64,000 nucleotides of DNA. It comes from Nocardia caishijiensis NBRC 108228 (GTDB lineage Bacteria > Actinomycetota > Actinomycetes > Mycobacteriales > Mycobacteriaceae). This document shows positions 15,254 to 23,966 of the stretch, one piece after another. The DNA is taken from positions 95,833 through 159,832 of the forward strand of contig NZ_BDBE01000031.1 in the NCBI RefSeq assembly GCF_001612825.1, read 5' to 3'. Each line of letters begins with the position of its first letter. Position 1 is the stretch's first letter. Made by a program: the position numbers and the translations under genes. The notes beneath the pieces are model-generated. The model searched no databases and was not told the origin of the DNA. It saw nothing but the letters and a program-made list of their open reading frames with translations.

Positions 15254-16033
15254 ATGACGCTGCGCATCGGCACGTCCGGCTGGCAGTACCGCGATTGGCG
15301 CGGCGTGCTGTATCCGGCCGGTCTGCCGATGCGCCGCTGGCTCGAGCACTACGGCGAGGCCTTCGGCACGGTCGAATCCAACAACGCCTTCTACCGTTTG
15401 CCGAGCCGCGAGACCTTCGCCGCCTGGCGCGAACGCACGCCCCCGGATTTCGTCGTCGCGGTGAAGGCCAGCCGGTTCCTCACCCACATCAAACGGCTGC
15501 GCGAGCCGCAGGAGCCGGTACAGCGCCTGCTCGACCGGGCCGAAGGCCTCGGCGACCGGCTCGGGCCGATCCTGTTGCAACTGCCCCCGACCCTGCGCGC
15601 CGACGCGGGCCTGCTCGACGACTGTCTCCGCTGCTTCCCGTCTTCGGTGCGGGTGGCGGTGGAACCGCGACACGAGTCGTGGTGGACCGACGAGATCCGG
15701 GACGTCCTGCGCGCCCGCGGCGCCGCCCTCTCCTGGGCGGATCGCGATTCCCGGCCGGTGACCCCACTGTGGCGCACCACCGATTGGGCGTATCTGCGCC
15801 TGCACGCCGGTCGCGCCACACCCCCGCCGCACTATGGCAGGCAGGCACTGAACGGCTGGGTGCACCGGCTGCTCGACACCTTCCCGGCCGACGCCGACGC
15901 CTACGTCTACTTCAACAACGACCCCGGTGGGGCCGCCGTGCGCGACGCCGTCACCTTCGCCCACCTGGCCGACAGCGCGGGCGCCGAGGTGACCCGCGTG
16001 CCGGACCTGTCCGCCCAGCGAGCCGCCTCGTGA
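15254..16033 (+). CDS. DUF72 family protein
   Basis: 259 residues. Typical DUF72 motifs are visible: 'IGTSGWQYRDWRGVLYP' at the start, 'YGEAFGTVESNNAFYRLPS' and 'VAVKASRFLTHIKRL'. The family has a TIM-barrel fold and no established reaction. The stop overlaps the GTG start of the UdgX gene (GTGA), so the two are translated together. Co-occurrence with DNA-repair genes has been noted for this family, and the UdgX neighbour fits. Confidence 0.88.
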   Translation: MTLRIGTSGWQYRDWRGVLYPAGLPMRRWLEHYGEAFGTVESNNAFYRLPSRETFAAWRERTPPDFVVAVKASRFLTHIKRLREPQEPVQRLLDRAEGLGDRLGPILLQLPPTLRADAGLLDDCLRCFPSSVRVAVEPRHESWWTDEIRDVLRARGAALSWADRDSRPVTPLWRTTDWAYLRLHAGRATPPPHYGRQALNGWVHRLLDTFPADADAYVYFNNDPGGAAVRDAVTFAHLADSAGAEVTRVPDLSAQRAAS

Positions 16034-16647
16034 CCACGACCAAGTACCCCGGCGCCGAGGAGTACGTGCCGAGCACCGGCGACCTGACCGCGGTCGCGGC
16101 CGCCGCCGAGGCCTGTCACGGTTGCGACCTCTACCGCGACGCGACCCAGACCGTGTTCGGCGCGGGCGCACCGCACGCGAGCACCGTGTTGATCGGCGAA
16201 CAACCCGGCAACGAGGAAGACCTGGACGGGCACCCGTTCGTCGGACCGGCCGGACGGCTGCTCGACCGGGCGCTCGACGACATCGGCGTCGACCGCGAGT
16301 CGCTCTACCTCACGAACGCGGTGAAGCACTTCCGCTTCGAGCGACGCGGCAAACGCCGCATCCACCAGCAGCCCCGGCGCACCGAGATCGTCGCCTGCGC
16401 ACCGTGGCTCACCCGCGAACTGGACCTGATCGCACCGGAACTCGTGATCTGCCTCGGCGCGATCGCCACGCACTCGGTGCTCGGCCCGAAAGCCAAGGTC
16501 ACCGAATTGCGTGGCCGCACGGTCGAACTCGAGCATTTCCGGGTCGGCGCGACGGTCCACCCGTCCTCGGTGCTCCGGGCGACCGACCGCACCAAGGCCT
16601 ACGCCGAGTTCGTCGACGACCTGACCAACCTGTTCGAGCGGGCCTGA
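16030..16647 (+). CDS. udgX: UdgX-type uracil-DNA glycosylase
   Basis: 205 residues from the GTG at 16030. Family-4-like motif 'GEQPGNEEDLDGHPFVGPAG' (56-75), the 'HPSSVLR' motif (177-183), and cysteines 29, 32, 123 and 141 for a [4Fe-4S] cluster are present. The diagnostic R-loop 'KRRIHQQP' (108-115) is intact. In M. smegmatis UdgX the loop histidine forms a covalent bond with the abasic site after uracil removal; here that residue is His112. The protein is thus predicted to bind uracil-DNA irreversibly. It abuts the convergent hydrolase gene at 16648. Confidence 0.92.
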   Translation: MTTTKYPGAEEYVPSTGDLTAVAAAAEACHGCDLYRDATQTVFGAGAPHASTVLIGEQPGNEEDLDGHPFVGPAGRLLDRALDDIGVDRESLYLTNAVKHFRFERRGKRRIHQQPRRTEIVACAPWLTRELDLIAPELVICLGAIATHSVLGPKAKVTELRGRTVELEHFRVGATVHPSSVLRATDRTKAYAEFVDDLTNLFERA

Positions 16648-18681
16648 TCACCAGCCGGGATCGACGTCCATCGGGACGTTGATCCAGCTCGGCCGCGACG
16701 GGTCCAGCTCGAGGTGCTGGGTGCGCAGACCGCTCTCGTTCAGCAACGGCCGCAGCGGGATCGCGCTGGGGAAGTTGCCCGCGAACACGTCGACGCGCAG
16801 GCGGTGGCCGGGCAGCAGCACACCGTCGGTGGCGCGGATGCCGATCTCGATGGCCGTCGGCTCACCCGGCACGGTCGGCTGGCGGGTGTCCAGGGTGAGG
16901 ATCGGATACGGGTCGGTGTAGTCGCCGTTGGGCGAACGGGTGGACTTCGCCTCATCGATCGCGCGCAGCGACGCCATCAGCTGACCCTGCGACCAGACCG
17001 TCGACCGCCCGTCCGGCGCGACATCGTTGACGGTGACGGTCCAGTACCCGTCGGTGGTGTCGAGGACAGTGTTCAGGTGCGCCGCGATCGCCCCGGAGAT
17101 GCGCGTCGGTTTGTCGACCGGCGCGGTGGTGAAGGTGAGCGCGGCACCTTCACTGATGCGGGCGTCCTTCGCACACACATCGGGCAGCGGGATCAGGCCC
17201 GCCGTGCCCTGCGCGGCGTCGCGCGAGCAGATCGTCGACAGGCTCGGGTCGACCGAAAGACGCTGCGCCGCACCGGGAGCGGTGACGAGACTGCCGTCGT
17301 GTCGGGCGCCGGGCGCGGTCCCCGACGACGCGGGGTCGAGATACATCCGCCGGTACTGCATGCCCGGACGCGGGAACGCCACGTCGGTGGTCCACTGGTC
17401 GCTGCCCTGTTGCCACAGCGTCACCGGGTCGTACCGGTCGATGCCGTTGTCGATGCCCTTGAGCCACTTGTCGAACCACGCGCGCTGCAGTGCCTCGAGC
17501 GGCGCGGGCGCGCCCGGCTGACCGAGGCCCGAGCTCACGGTCACGTGGTACACGTTGCCCATGATGAGCTTCTTCTGCTCGGCGGGCACATCGAGCGCGT
17601 TGTAGATGCGCGGGGTGGAGTAGGTGAAGATGTCGTGCCAGCCGCCGTAGAGGAACGCGGGCACCCGCACCTTCTCCGGCTGCCCGACCCACGCCGTGCG
17701 CAGCGCCGAGTTGTCGTCCAGGATCGCCGACATCTCCGGCGGGATCTGCTCGACGGTCGGGGTGGTCAGGGCGGCGATGAGCACATTGAAGAAGGTGAAC
17801 GGGTCACGCACCCGGTCGGCCAGCCACACCCAGTCGAACTTGCCCGCGAGGATCGACACCATGTCGGGCAGCAGTTTGGCACCGTCGACCGCGAGCAGCC
17901 AGGCCGGGATGAAGCCGACACCGAGCGCGCCGCCGGGGGCGGCGACATCGCGGATCAGGTCGCTCCCTGGCACCACCGGGAAGATCGCCTTCAGTGCCTC
18001 GGGCTGCCGCTGGGCGGTGTGCAGCTGGTTGATCCCCGAATAGGAGATGCCGCTCATCCCGATCTTGCCGTCGGACCAGGACTGTTTCGCCGCCCAGTCG
18101 ACCACTTCGACGCCGTCGAGCTGCTCGCGTTCACCGAACACCTGCCAGGTGCCCTGCGAGAACCCGGTACCGCGCACGTCGACGACCACCTGGGTGTAAC
18201 CGCCACGGATCAGGTTGCGGTCGACACCGAAGGTGCGGGCGGCGCCGCCGGGCAGCGCCTTCATCATGTCGCTGAGGCTGCTGAAGCCGAACGGCGAGAA
18301 GTCCAGGTTCTGCAGCACCGGCATCAGCAGGTCCGACAGGCCGGGCACCGCGAGCGCCGAGTCGGCGATGTTCGACACCAGCTTGGTGTAGGGCGTCATG
18401 TTGACGATCGTCGGCGTCGGTTCGGCGATCGGCTGCCCGTCCGCCCCGGCGGGGTGATAGACGTTGGCTTTCAATACCGTCCCGTCACTCATCGTGATGG
18501 GGACGTCCCATTCGATGAAGACGTTCGGGTATTGCTGAGGCCCGGTATGGGTTGCCACGAAACCGGCATCGAGCCCCTCGGCGGCCGGTGCGGCCGAACC
18601 CATCGGCGCCGATGCCACCGCGCCTGCCAGTACGACGACCGACGCCATCAGCGCCGCCAGTCGCCCACGATATCTGCCCAT
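16648..18681 (-). CDS. Secreted CocE/NonD (Xaa-Pro dipeptidyl-peptidase S15) family hydrolase
   Basis: 677 residues from the ATG at 18681. This start gives a clean signal peptide ('MGRYRGRLAALMASVVVLAG' then an Ala-rich cleavage region). A start 15 codons upstream is possible. The alpha/beta hydrolase core has the nucleophile elbow 'GISYSG' (Ser) and the N-terminal 'SDGTVLKANVYHP' typical of CocE. A jelly-roll C-terminal domain follows ('GHRLRVDVFAGNFPS'). Such enzymes cleave esters, amides or acylated peptides outside the cell. The divergent TetR gene starts 146 bp away and is the likely regulator. Confidence 0.88.
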   Translation of the reverse strand: MGRYRGRLAALMASVVVLAGAVASAPMGSAAPAAEGLDAGFVATHTGPQQYPNVFIEWDVPITMSDGTVLKANVYHPAGADGQPIAEPTPTIVNMTPYTKLVSNIADSALAVPGLSDLLMPVLQNLDFSPFGFSSLSDMMKALPGGAARTFGVDRNLIRGGYTQVVVDVRGTGFSQGTWQVFGEREQLDGVEVVDWAAKQSWSDGKIGMSGISYSGINQLHTAQRQPEALKAIFPVVPGSDLIRDVAAPGGALGVGFIPAWLLAVDGAKLLPDMVSILAGKFDWVWLADRVRDPFTFFNVLIAALTTPTVEQIPPEMSAILDDNSALRTAWVGQPEKVRVPAFLYGGWHDIFTYSTPRIYNALDVPAEQKKLIMGNVYHVTVSSGLGQPGAPAPLEALQRAWFDKWLKGIDNGIDRYDPVTLWQQGSDQWTTDVAFPRPGMQYRRMYLDPASSGTAPGARHDGSLVTAPGAAQRLSVDPSLSTICSRDAAQGTAGLIPLPDVCAKDARISEGAALTFTTAPVDKPTRISGAIAAHLNTVLDTTDGYWTVTVNDVAPDGRSTVWSQGQLMASLRAIDEAKSTRSPNGDYTDPYPILTLDTRQPTVPGEPTAIEIGIRATDGVLLPGHRLRVDVFAGNFPSAIPLRPLLNESGLRTQHLELDPSRPSWINVPMDVDPGW

Positions 18682-18826
18682 GCCTCGACGGAGCCCTCCC
18701 GCTATCGGGAACCGTGTCGTTCCCATACCGGGAAGTAACGTAGCCTGTGTCACACGCGATCGCAACGATGTGCTCTCCGCCGCCCGCCGCCCGGCGTCAT
18801 CACCTGCACCTGACACAATCACTGCT

Positions 18827-19471
18827 GTGACTGCGCCCGGATTCGACGCCGACGGTCGCCGGTACCGAGGCGCCGCGCCCGGGCAGCGCCAGCGGGAACG
18901 CCGGACTCGGCTCATCGAGGCGGCCACCGAGGCGTTCGGCACCGAGGGCTACCGCAACACCACCGTGACGACGATCTGCGCGGCCGCCGGTGTGGGCAAG
19001 CGGTATTTCTACGAATCCTTCACCGACAGTGAGGATTTGCTGCTCGAGGTGTACCGCGAGATCGCGGCGCGGATGATCGAGTCGATCCATGCGGGTATCA
19101 GCACGGCGGGCGACGAGGTGACCACACAGGTCCGGGTGGCACTGGCCGCGTACTTCGCGCTGATCCACGACGATCCGCGCGTGCCGCGTATCGCGTTCTT
19201 CGAGATCCTCGGGGTGAGCCCCGCCGTCGACCGGGCTTACCGCGATGTGCTCGACGCGCTGGTCGACATCTGTCTCGCCCTGTTGACCCCGCACGTCGAT
19301 CACGAGGCCCACCCGGCGGTGAGCGTGCGCACGGTGCTGCTCGGACTGGTCGGCGCCATCGTCATCATCGCCCAGCAGTGGGTGCTGTCGGACTACCGTC
19401 AGCCGATCGACGACGTGGTCGACAGCGCGTGCCTGGTGGTCGGCGCCGTGCTGGAACGCCTGCGCCCCTAG
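18827..19471 (+). CDS. TetR-family transcriptional regulator
   Basis: 214 residues from the GTG at 18827; the open frame upstream lacks support. The N-terminal helix-turn-helix is clear: 'RTRLIEAATEAFGTEGYRNT' then 'ICAAAGVGKRYFYESF'. The ligand domain is all-helical with no obvious cofactor. It is divergent from the CocE/NonD hydrolase. The intergenic region carries TGTGTCACA- and TGACACA-like half sites (around 18745 and 18811) that may be its operator. Confidence 0.88.
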   Translation: MTAPGFDADGRRYRGAAPGQRQRERRTRLIEAATEAFGTEGYRNTTVTTICAAAGVGKRYFYESFTDSEDLLLEVYREIAARMIESIHAGISTAGDEVTTQVRVALAAYFALIHDDPRVPRIAFFEILGVSPAVDRAYRDVLDALVDICLALLTPHVDHEAHPAVSVRTVLLGLVGAIVIIAQQWVLSDYRQPIDDVVDSACLVVGAVLERLRP

Positions 19472-19507
19472 CCTGTTGATCCGCTTGGTTCGGGGTACCC
19501 CACGGAC

Positions 19508-19726
19508 ATGACAACTCACGAGCGACAGCAACTCGACGAGGTCATCGAACGGTTGACCATCAGGTACCCGACCATTTCCCCCGAAGAGATCACCGACATC
19601 GTCCGCGAGACGTACCGGCATTTCAACTCGGCGCAGGTGCGCGACTTCGTGCCCCTGCTCGTCGAGCACCAGGTGAAGGACGAGCTCGGTACGCCGACCG
19701 GGGACATTCCGCCGATCCCCGAGTGA
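19508..19726 (+). CDS. Small three-helix-bundle protein
   Basis: 72 residues, acidic. The sequence forms three short helices ('QQLDEVIERLTIRYP', 'SPEEITDIVRETYRHF', 'VPLLVEHQVKDELG'). The pattern matches the actinobacterial 'three-helix bundle dimerization domain' proteins, which have no known function. It is a single gene 36 bp after the TetR stop. Confidence 0.7.
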   Translation: MTTHERQQLDEVIERLTIRYPTISPEEITDIVRETYRHFNSAQVRDFVPLLVEHQVKDELGTPTGDIPPIPE

Positions 19727-19783
19727 CTCCGTCGCGGGCCCGGCTAGCGTGGAGGCCACCATGCCAACCATGAGGAGGTCCGC

Positions 19784-20869
19784 ATGCCCGCAACTGTGCG
19801 CGGTGTCGTCGCACTCGCGAAGAACGCACCCGTGGAAACCGTCGACATCGTGATCCCCGACCCGGGACCGCACGATGTGGTGGTCCGGGTTCAGGCGTGC
19901 GGGGTGTGCCACACCGACCTGCACTACCGCGAGGGCGGGATCAACGACGAGTTCCCGTTCCTGCTCGGGCACGAGGCGGCCGGTGTCGTCGAGTCGGTCG
20001 GCGAGGCGGTCACGCATGTGGCCGAGGGCGATTTCGTCGTCCTGAACTGGCGCGCGGTCTGTGGGGAGTGCCGTGCGTGTCGGCGTGGCCGCCCCTGGTA
20101 CTGCTTCGACACCCACAACGCGAGCGCCCCCATGACACTCACCGACGGCACCCCGCTCACCCCGGCACTGGGTGTCGGCGCCTTCGCCGACAAGACTCTG
20201 GTGCACGAAAAGCAGTGCACCCGTGTCGATCCCGACACCGATCCGGCTGTCGCGGGTCTGCTCGGCTGCGGCGTGATGGCAGGCATCGGCGCCGCCGTGA
20301 ACACCGGTTCGGTGTCGCGCGGCGACAGTGTCGCCGTGATCGGTTGCGGCGGAGTCGGTGACGCAGCCATCGCCGGTGCGCGTCTCGCGGGCGCGGGCAC
20401 CATCATCGCCATCGATCGCGACGCGCGAAAGCTGGCGTGGGCACAGGAGTTCGGTGCCACCCACACCATCGACGCCACCAGCGGCGATGTGGTCGAACAG
20501 ATCAAGGATCTGACCGACGGTTTCGGCGCCGACGTGGTGATCGACGCGGTCGGCAGGCCGGAGACCTGGAAACAGGCGTTCTACGGCCGCGACCTCGCGG
20601 GCACCGTGGTGCTCGTCGGCGTGCCGACACCGGACATGACCCTCGATATGCCGCTGATCGATCTGTTCTCGCACGGCGGTTCGCTGAAGTCGTCGTGGTA
20701 CGGCGACTGCCTGCCCGAACGGGACTTCCCGATGCTCATCGATCTGTACCGGCAGGGGCGGTTGCCGCTGGACCGGTTCGTCACCGAACGTATCGGGATC
20801 GACGACGTCGAGGCGTCGTTCGCGGCGATGGGCGAAGGCAAGGTGTTGCGTTCGGTGGTGGTGTGGTGA
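19784..20869 (+). CDS. mscR: S-(hydroxymethyl)mycothiol dehydrogenase (mycothiol-dependent formaldehyde dehydrogenase)
   Basis: 361 residues, zinc-containing class III alcohol dehydrogenase type. Catalytic zinc ligands are Cys42 and His63/Glu64 ('GHEAAG'). Structural zinc is bound by Cys93, 96, 99 and 107, and the NAD-binding motif is 'GCGGVGDAAI' near residue 182. The enzyme oxidises the mycothiol-formaldehyde adduct and can reduce S-nitrosomycothiol. In mycobacteria (from memory Rv2259) it is followed by a metallo-beta-lactamase gene, as here. An AGGAG site precedes the ATG. Confidence 0.93.
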   Translation: MPATVRGVVALAKNAPVETVDIVIPDPGPHDVVVRVQACGVCHTDLHYREGGINDEFPFLLGHEAAGVVESVGEAVTHVAEGDFVVLNWRAVCGECRACRRGRPWYCFDTHNASAPMTLTDGTPLTPALGVGAFADKTLVHEKQCTRVDPDTDPAVAGLLGCGVMAGIGAAVNTGSVSRGDSVAVIGCGGVGDAAIAGARLAGAGTIIAIDRDARKLAWAQEFGATHTIDATSGDVVEQIKDLTDGFGADVVIDAVGRPETWKQAFYGRDLAGTVVLVGVPTPDMTLDMPLIDLFSHGGSLKSSWYGDCLPERDFPMLIDLYRQGRLPLDRFVTERIGIDDVEASFAAMGEGKVLRSVVVW

Positions 20870-21492
20870 GCGCGCACATCGAAAAGGTCGTCACCTCAGG
20901 CACTTTCAGCCTCGACGGCGGTACCTGGGACGTCGACAACAATGTGTGGCTCCTCGGTGACGACGACGAGGTGCTGGTGATCGATGCCGCCCACGATGCC
21001 GATGCCATCGCCGCCGCCGTCGGCAATCGCCATGTCACCGCCGTCCTGTGCACGCACGGTCACAACGACCACGTCACGGTCGCTCCCGAGCTGGCTGCCC
21101 GCCTGGACGCGCCGATCCTGCTCCATCCCGGCGACGACCCGCTGTGGCGCATGACCCACCCGACCACCGGGTACCGCTCCCTCGACGGCACGGACCGGAT
21201 CACGGTGGCGGGCACCGACATCGACATCCTGCACACGCCGGGTCACTCCCCCGGCTCGGTGTCCCTGTACGCCCCCGACCTCGCGGCCCTCTTCACCGGG
21301 GACACCCTGTTCTCCGGTGGGCCGGGAGCGACCGGGCGATCCTTCTCCGATTTCGACACCATCATCGATTCGATCCGGGACCGTTTGCTCACCCTCCCCG
21401 ACGACACGGCGGTCAACACCGGCCACGGTGACAGCACGACGATCGGTGCGGAGAAACCGTCGCTCGCGGAGTGGATCGCGCGCGGTCACTGA
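20866..21492 (+). CDS. Metallo-beta-lactamase-fold hydrolase of the mscR pair (Rv2260-like)
   Basis: 208 residues from the GTG at 20866, overlapping the mscR stop. The dinuclear zinc motif 'THGHNDH' is near residues 61-67, with further ligands in 'HTPGHSPGSV' and 'FTGDTLFSGG'. Its fixed pairing with mscR suggests hydrolysis of S-formylmycothiol or another mycothiol thioester, completing formaldehyde detoxification. The role is inferred from context; the fold is certain. Confidence 0.87.
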   Translation: MSAHIEKVVTSGTFSLDGGTWDVDNNVWLLGDDDEVLVIDAAHDADAIAAAVGNRHVTAVLCTHGHNDHVTVAPELAARLDAPILLHPGDDPLWRMTHPTTGYRSLDGTDRITVAGTDIDILHTPGHSPGSVSLYAPDLAALFTGDTLFSGGPGATGRSFSDFDTIIDSIRDRLLTLPDDTAVNTGHGDSTTIGAEKPSLAEWIARGH

Positions 21493-21507
21493 GTTCGGCG
21501 TGCCCGC

Positions 21508-21897
21508 TCAGCCGACCCGGCGAGCGCGGGCGAGCGAAAGCCCACCGACGACCGCGCTCGCCAGCCCGAACGCGATCGCCACGACACCGCCGCCCAGACC
21601 GTTGCCGGTGCCGAGTCCCCCTTCGGCCGTGACGACCACCCAGGCGCCACCGACGACGGCGATCGGGCCCGCGACCAGAGCGAATACCGCTCTGGTCGCG
21701 GCCGGTCGGGCCAGCGCCCAGCCACCCGCGAGTACACCGAGCAGGCCGAGGACGGCGGCCGAGAACGAGATGAGTCGCCCGGATGTCATGCCGTAGGTCG
21801 CGGCGAGGGCAGTCGCCGCCGACGCGGGAGCGGCCGTGCCGACGGCGATCGGGGCGGTGACAGCGAGTGCGGTCAGGGTGCGAATCGAGGTGGACAT
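21508..21897 (-). CDS. Small multi-span membrane protein (DUF6223-like)
   Basis: 129 residues from the ATG at 21897, preceded by AAGGAGAA. The first hydrophobic segment looks like a signal peptide (residues 5-30), and three further membrane helices follow, including 'AVLGLLGVLAGGWALA' and 'VAGPIAVVGGAWVVV'. The 'YGMTSGRLISF' stretch recalls the DUF6223 family. No function is known. It is divergent from the kinase gene at 22107. Confidence 0.65.
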   Translation of the reverse strand: MSTSIRTLTALAVTAPIAVGTAAPASAATALAATYGMTSGRLISFSAAVLGLLGVLAGGWALARPAATRAVFALVAGPIAVVGGAWVVVTAEGGLGTGNGLGGGVVAIAFGLASAVVGGLSLARARRVG

Positions 21898-22106
21898 GAT
21901 GTTCTCCTTCGTGTGGACGTGTTCGAGAATGGCCGGAGAGCGGCGTCCGGTCATCGTGCGGCGGTGGACAATTCGTGCTGCCTCGGATGCGGTACCGGCG
22001 CGGCGGGGCGGGACCGTTCTTCGCTCGGAGTACCGCGTTCGTGGTAGTCGCCGGGTCACCCCGCGCGACGATGCGGTCGACAGCTGGTCCGGGCTAGGGT
22101 GCACGG

Positions 22107-23195
22107 ATGGGCAGGGCACGGGTGGTCGACTGGGTGGTCGCCATCGGCGTGGCGGTGGCACTGCTGGTCACCGGGGTGGGCCGGGCGCACGGCGGCCCCG
22201 AATGGCTCGGCTACACCCTGCTCGTCATCGGCGGTCTCGCCTTGGCCGGGCGGCGGCGCGCACCGGTGGCGGTGCTGGTGGTGACCGGGTTGTGCGCCGT
22301 GGGGTACCAGGCACTCGGCTTCGACGTACCCGTGGTGGCGTTCCTGTTCGCGGTGTATTTCGCGGTCCGTGCCGGGCACCATCTCGTGACGGTGATCGCG
22401 GCGATCGCGCTGATCCTCGCGTTGTCACTGGCCGCCGTGATCACACTGCACGACACCACCGCGGCCCTCGCTCGCGGTCGCGACGCACTCGAACTCGCCT
22501 GGTTGATCGCGGCGGGTGCGGCCGGTGAGGCCTTGCGACAGGCCGAGCGCCGCGCCGACGAAGCCGAACGCACACGCGAGGAGACCGCGCGCCGCCGGGC
22601 CGACGAGGAACGCCTGCACATCGCCCGGGAACTGCACGACTCGCTCACCCACCAGATCTCGGTGATCAAGGTGCAGTCCGAAGCCGCCGTACACGTGGCG
22701 CGCAAACGCGGCGAGGACGTGCCCGCCGCCCTCATCGCCATCCGCGACGCGGGCCGCGAAGCCGCCCGCGACCTGCGCGCGACCCTGGCCGCCCTGCGCG
22801 ACGACGAGGCACCACGCCCCGGCCTGGCCCACCTCGACGACCTGCTGGAACGTGCCCGCGCGGCCGGAGTTGACACCGCGCTGTCCGTCGAGGGCGACCG
22901 CACGGACGTGCCCGCGGCAGTCGGCCGTACCGTGTACCGCATCGTGCAGGAAGCACTCACCAATGCCGCGCGCCACGCCGATGCGACGACCGCGTCGGTC
23001 CGCGTCGACTACCGCGCGGACGGTCTCGTCATCGACGTCGAGGACAACGGCCGCGCCACTGCGGCCGCCCCGGCCGGGGTCGGGCTTCTCGGGATGCGTG
23101 AGCGGGTCACCGCACTCGGTGGACGGCTGCGCACCGGGCCACGGCCGAACGGAGGTTTCGCCGTACACGCCGAACTACCGCTGGAGCGATCGTGA
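22107..23195 (+). CDS. Two-component sensor histidine kinase (NarL-type, HisKA_3)
   Basis: 362 residues. Five membrane helices fill residues 8-150, then a coiled coil. The phosphoacceptor motif 'ARELHDSLTHQISVIKVQ' (His near 177) and the HATPase motifs 'VQEALTNAARHA' and 'DNGRATAAAPAGVGLLGM' follow. All expected catalytic elements are present. The stop overlaps the GTG of a response-regulator gene that has lost most of its receiver domain, so this kinase probably lacks its natural partner. Confidence 0.9.
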   Translation: MGRARVVDWVVAIGVAVALLVTGVGRAHGGPEWLGYTLLVIGGLALAGRRRAPVAVLVVTGLCAVGYQALGFDVPVVAFLFAVYFAVRAGHHLVTVIAAIALILALSLAAVITLHDTTAALARGRDALELAWLIAAGAAGEALRQAERRADEAERTREETARRRADEERLHIARELHDSLTHQISVIKVQSEAAVHVARKRGEDVPAALIAIRDAGREAARDLRATLAALRDDEAPRPGLAHLDDLLERARAAGVDTALSVEGDRTDVPAAVGRTVYRIVQEALTNAARHADATTASVRVDYRADGLVIDVEDNGRATAAAPAGVGLLGMRERVTALGGRLRTGPRPNGGFAVHAELPLERS

Positions 23196-23547
23196 TCCGC
23201 GTCCTGCTGGTCGATGACCAGCCCCTGATCCGCAGCGGATTCCGCGCCCTGCTCGACATCGAGGACGATATCGAGGTGGTCGCCGAGGCCGCTGACGGCA
23301 CGTCACCGAACCACCCACTCCCCCTGTGGGTTCCGGCCTGGACGACCTCACCGCCCGCGAACGCGAAGCCGTCGCGCTGGCGGCGCGTGGCCTGTCCAAC
23401 GACGACATCGCCACCCGCATGTTCATCAGCCCGCACACCGCCAAGACCCACCTCAACCGGGCCATGACCAAACTCCGGGCCCGCGACCGGGCCCAACTCG
23501 TCGTCTTCGCCTACGAATCCGGCCTGGTCACACCCGGCAACCGGTGA
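23192..23547 (+). pseudogene. NarL/LuxR-type response regulator with internal deletion and frameshift
   Basis: The first 37 codons from the GTG at 23192 encode a normal receiver start ('VLLVDDQPLIRSGFRALL', up to 'AEAADGT'). The next bases switch frame: the +1 frame gives the linker 'VTEPPTPPVGSGLDD' and an intact LuxR helix-turn-helix ('LTAREREAVALAARGLSNDD' to 23547). About 100 residues that would carry the phospho-accepting Asp, Thr/Ser and Lys are missing, about 300 bp, and the two halves are out of frame at about 23297. A short HTH-only protein starting at the GTG at 23326 remains possible. Confidence 0.88.
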
Positions 23548-23604
23548 ACAGCGGCGGGGCCGCCGCCGGTTCGAGACGCATCGATCCGGCGGCAGCGGTC
23601 GAAT

Positions 23605-23940
23605 TCAGTTGTTCGGCAACAGTTCCGCATCCGCGACCGTGTAGTGGGTGCGGCCGGGCGAGCAGGGGCTGTAGAGCGAGGACATGGTGGCCAGGTCGCA
23701 GATCCCGCTGGTCAGCATCTGGAACGGGGTGATGCCGAGTAGAACGATGAGACCGATCAGATCACCGTTCTGGGCGAGGTAGACGGCCGACTGTCCGGCC
23801 GCCGAACCGGCATCGGCCGCGGCGGAACCGGTGTCGGACTCGGCGGCGATCGGTGCCGGTTGGGCGACAGCGGTGGCCGTCGCGGAGAGTACGCCGGTCG
23901 CGACGATCGCGGCGGCGGTGAGGCGGAGGGTGGTACGCAT
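23605..23940 (-). CDS. Small secreted or membrane-inserted protein downstream of lcp
   Basis: 111 residues with a signal peptide ('MRTTLRLTAAAIVATGVLSA', cleavage near 'AVAQPA'). A second hydrophobic stretch ('GDLIGLIVLLGITPFQML') and two cysteines ('GICDLATMSSLYSPCS') follow. No family recognised. It lies 26 bp downstream of the Lcp gene on the same strand, so it is probably co-expressed and acts at or outside the membrane during rubber degradation or simply shares the transcript. Confidence 0.65.
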   Translation of the reverse strand: MRTTLRLTAAAIVATGVLSATATAVAQPAPIAAESDTGSAAADAGSAAGQSAVYLAQNGDLIGLIVLLGITPFQMLTSGICDLATMSSLYSPCSPGRTHYTVADAELLPNN

Positions 23941-23966
23941 AATGCTCCTCGGTCGATTCGGGTGGA

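Noticed and set aside
23548..23604. GC-rich partial hairpin after the broken response regulator
   Set aside because: Stem is interrupted and weak compared with the clear terminators elsewhere.
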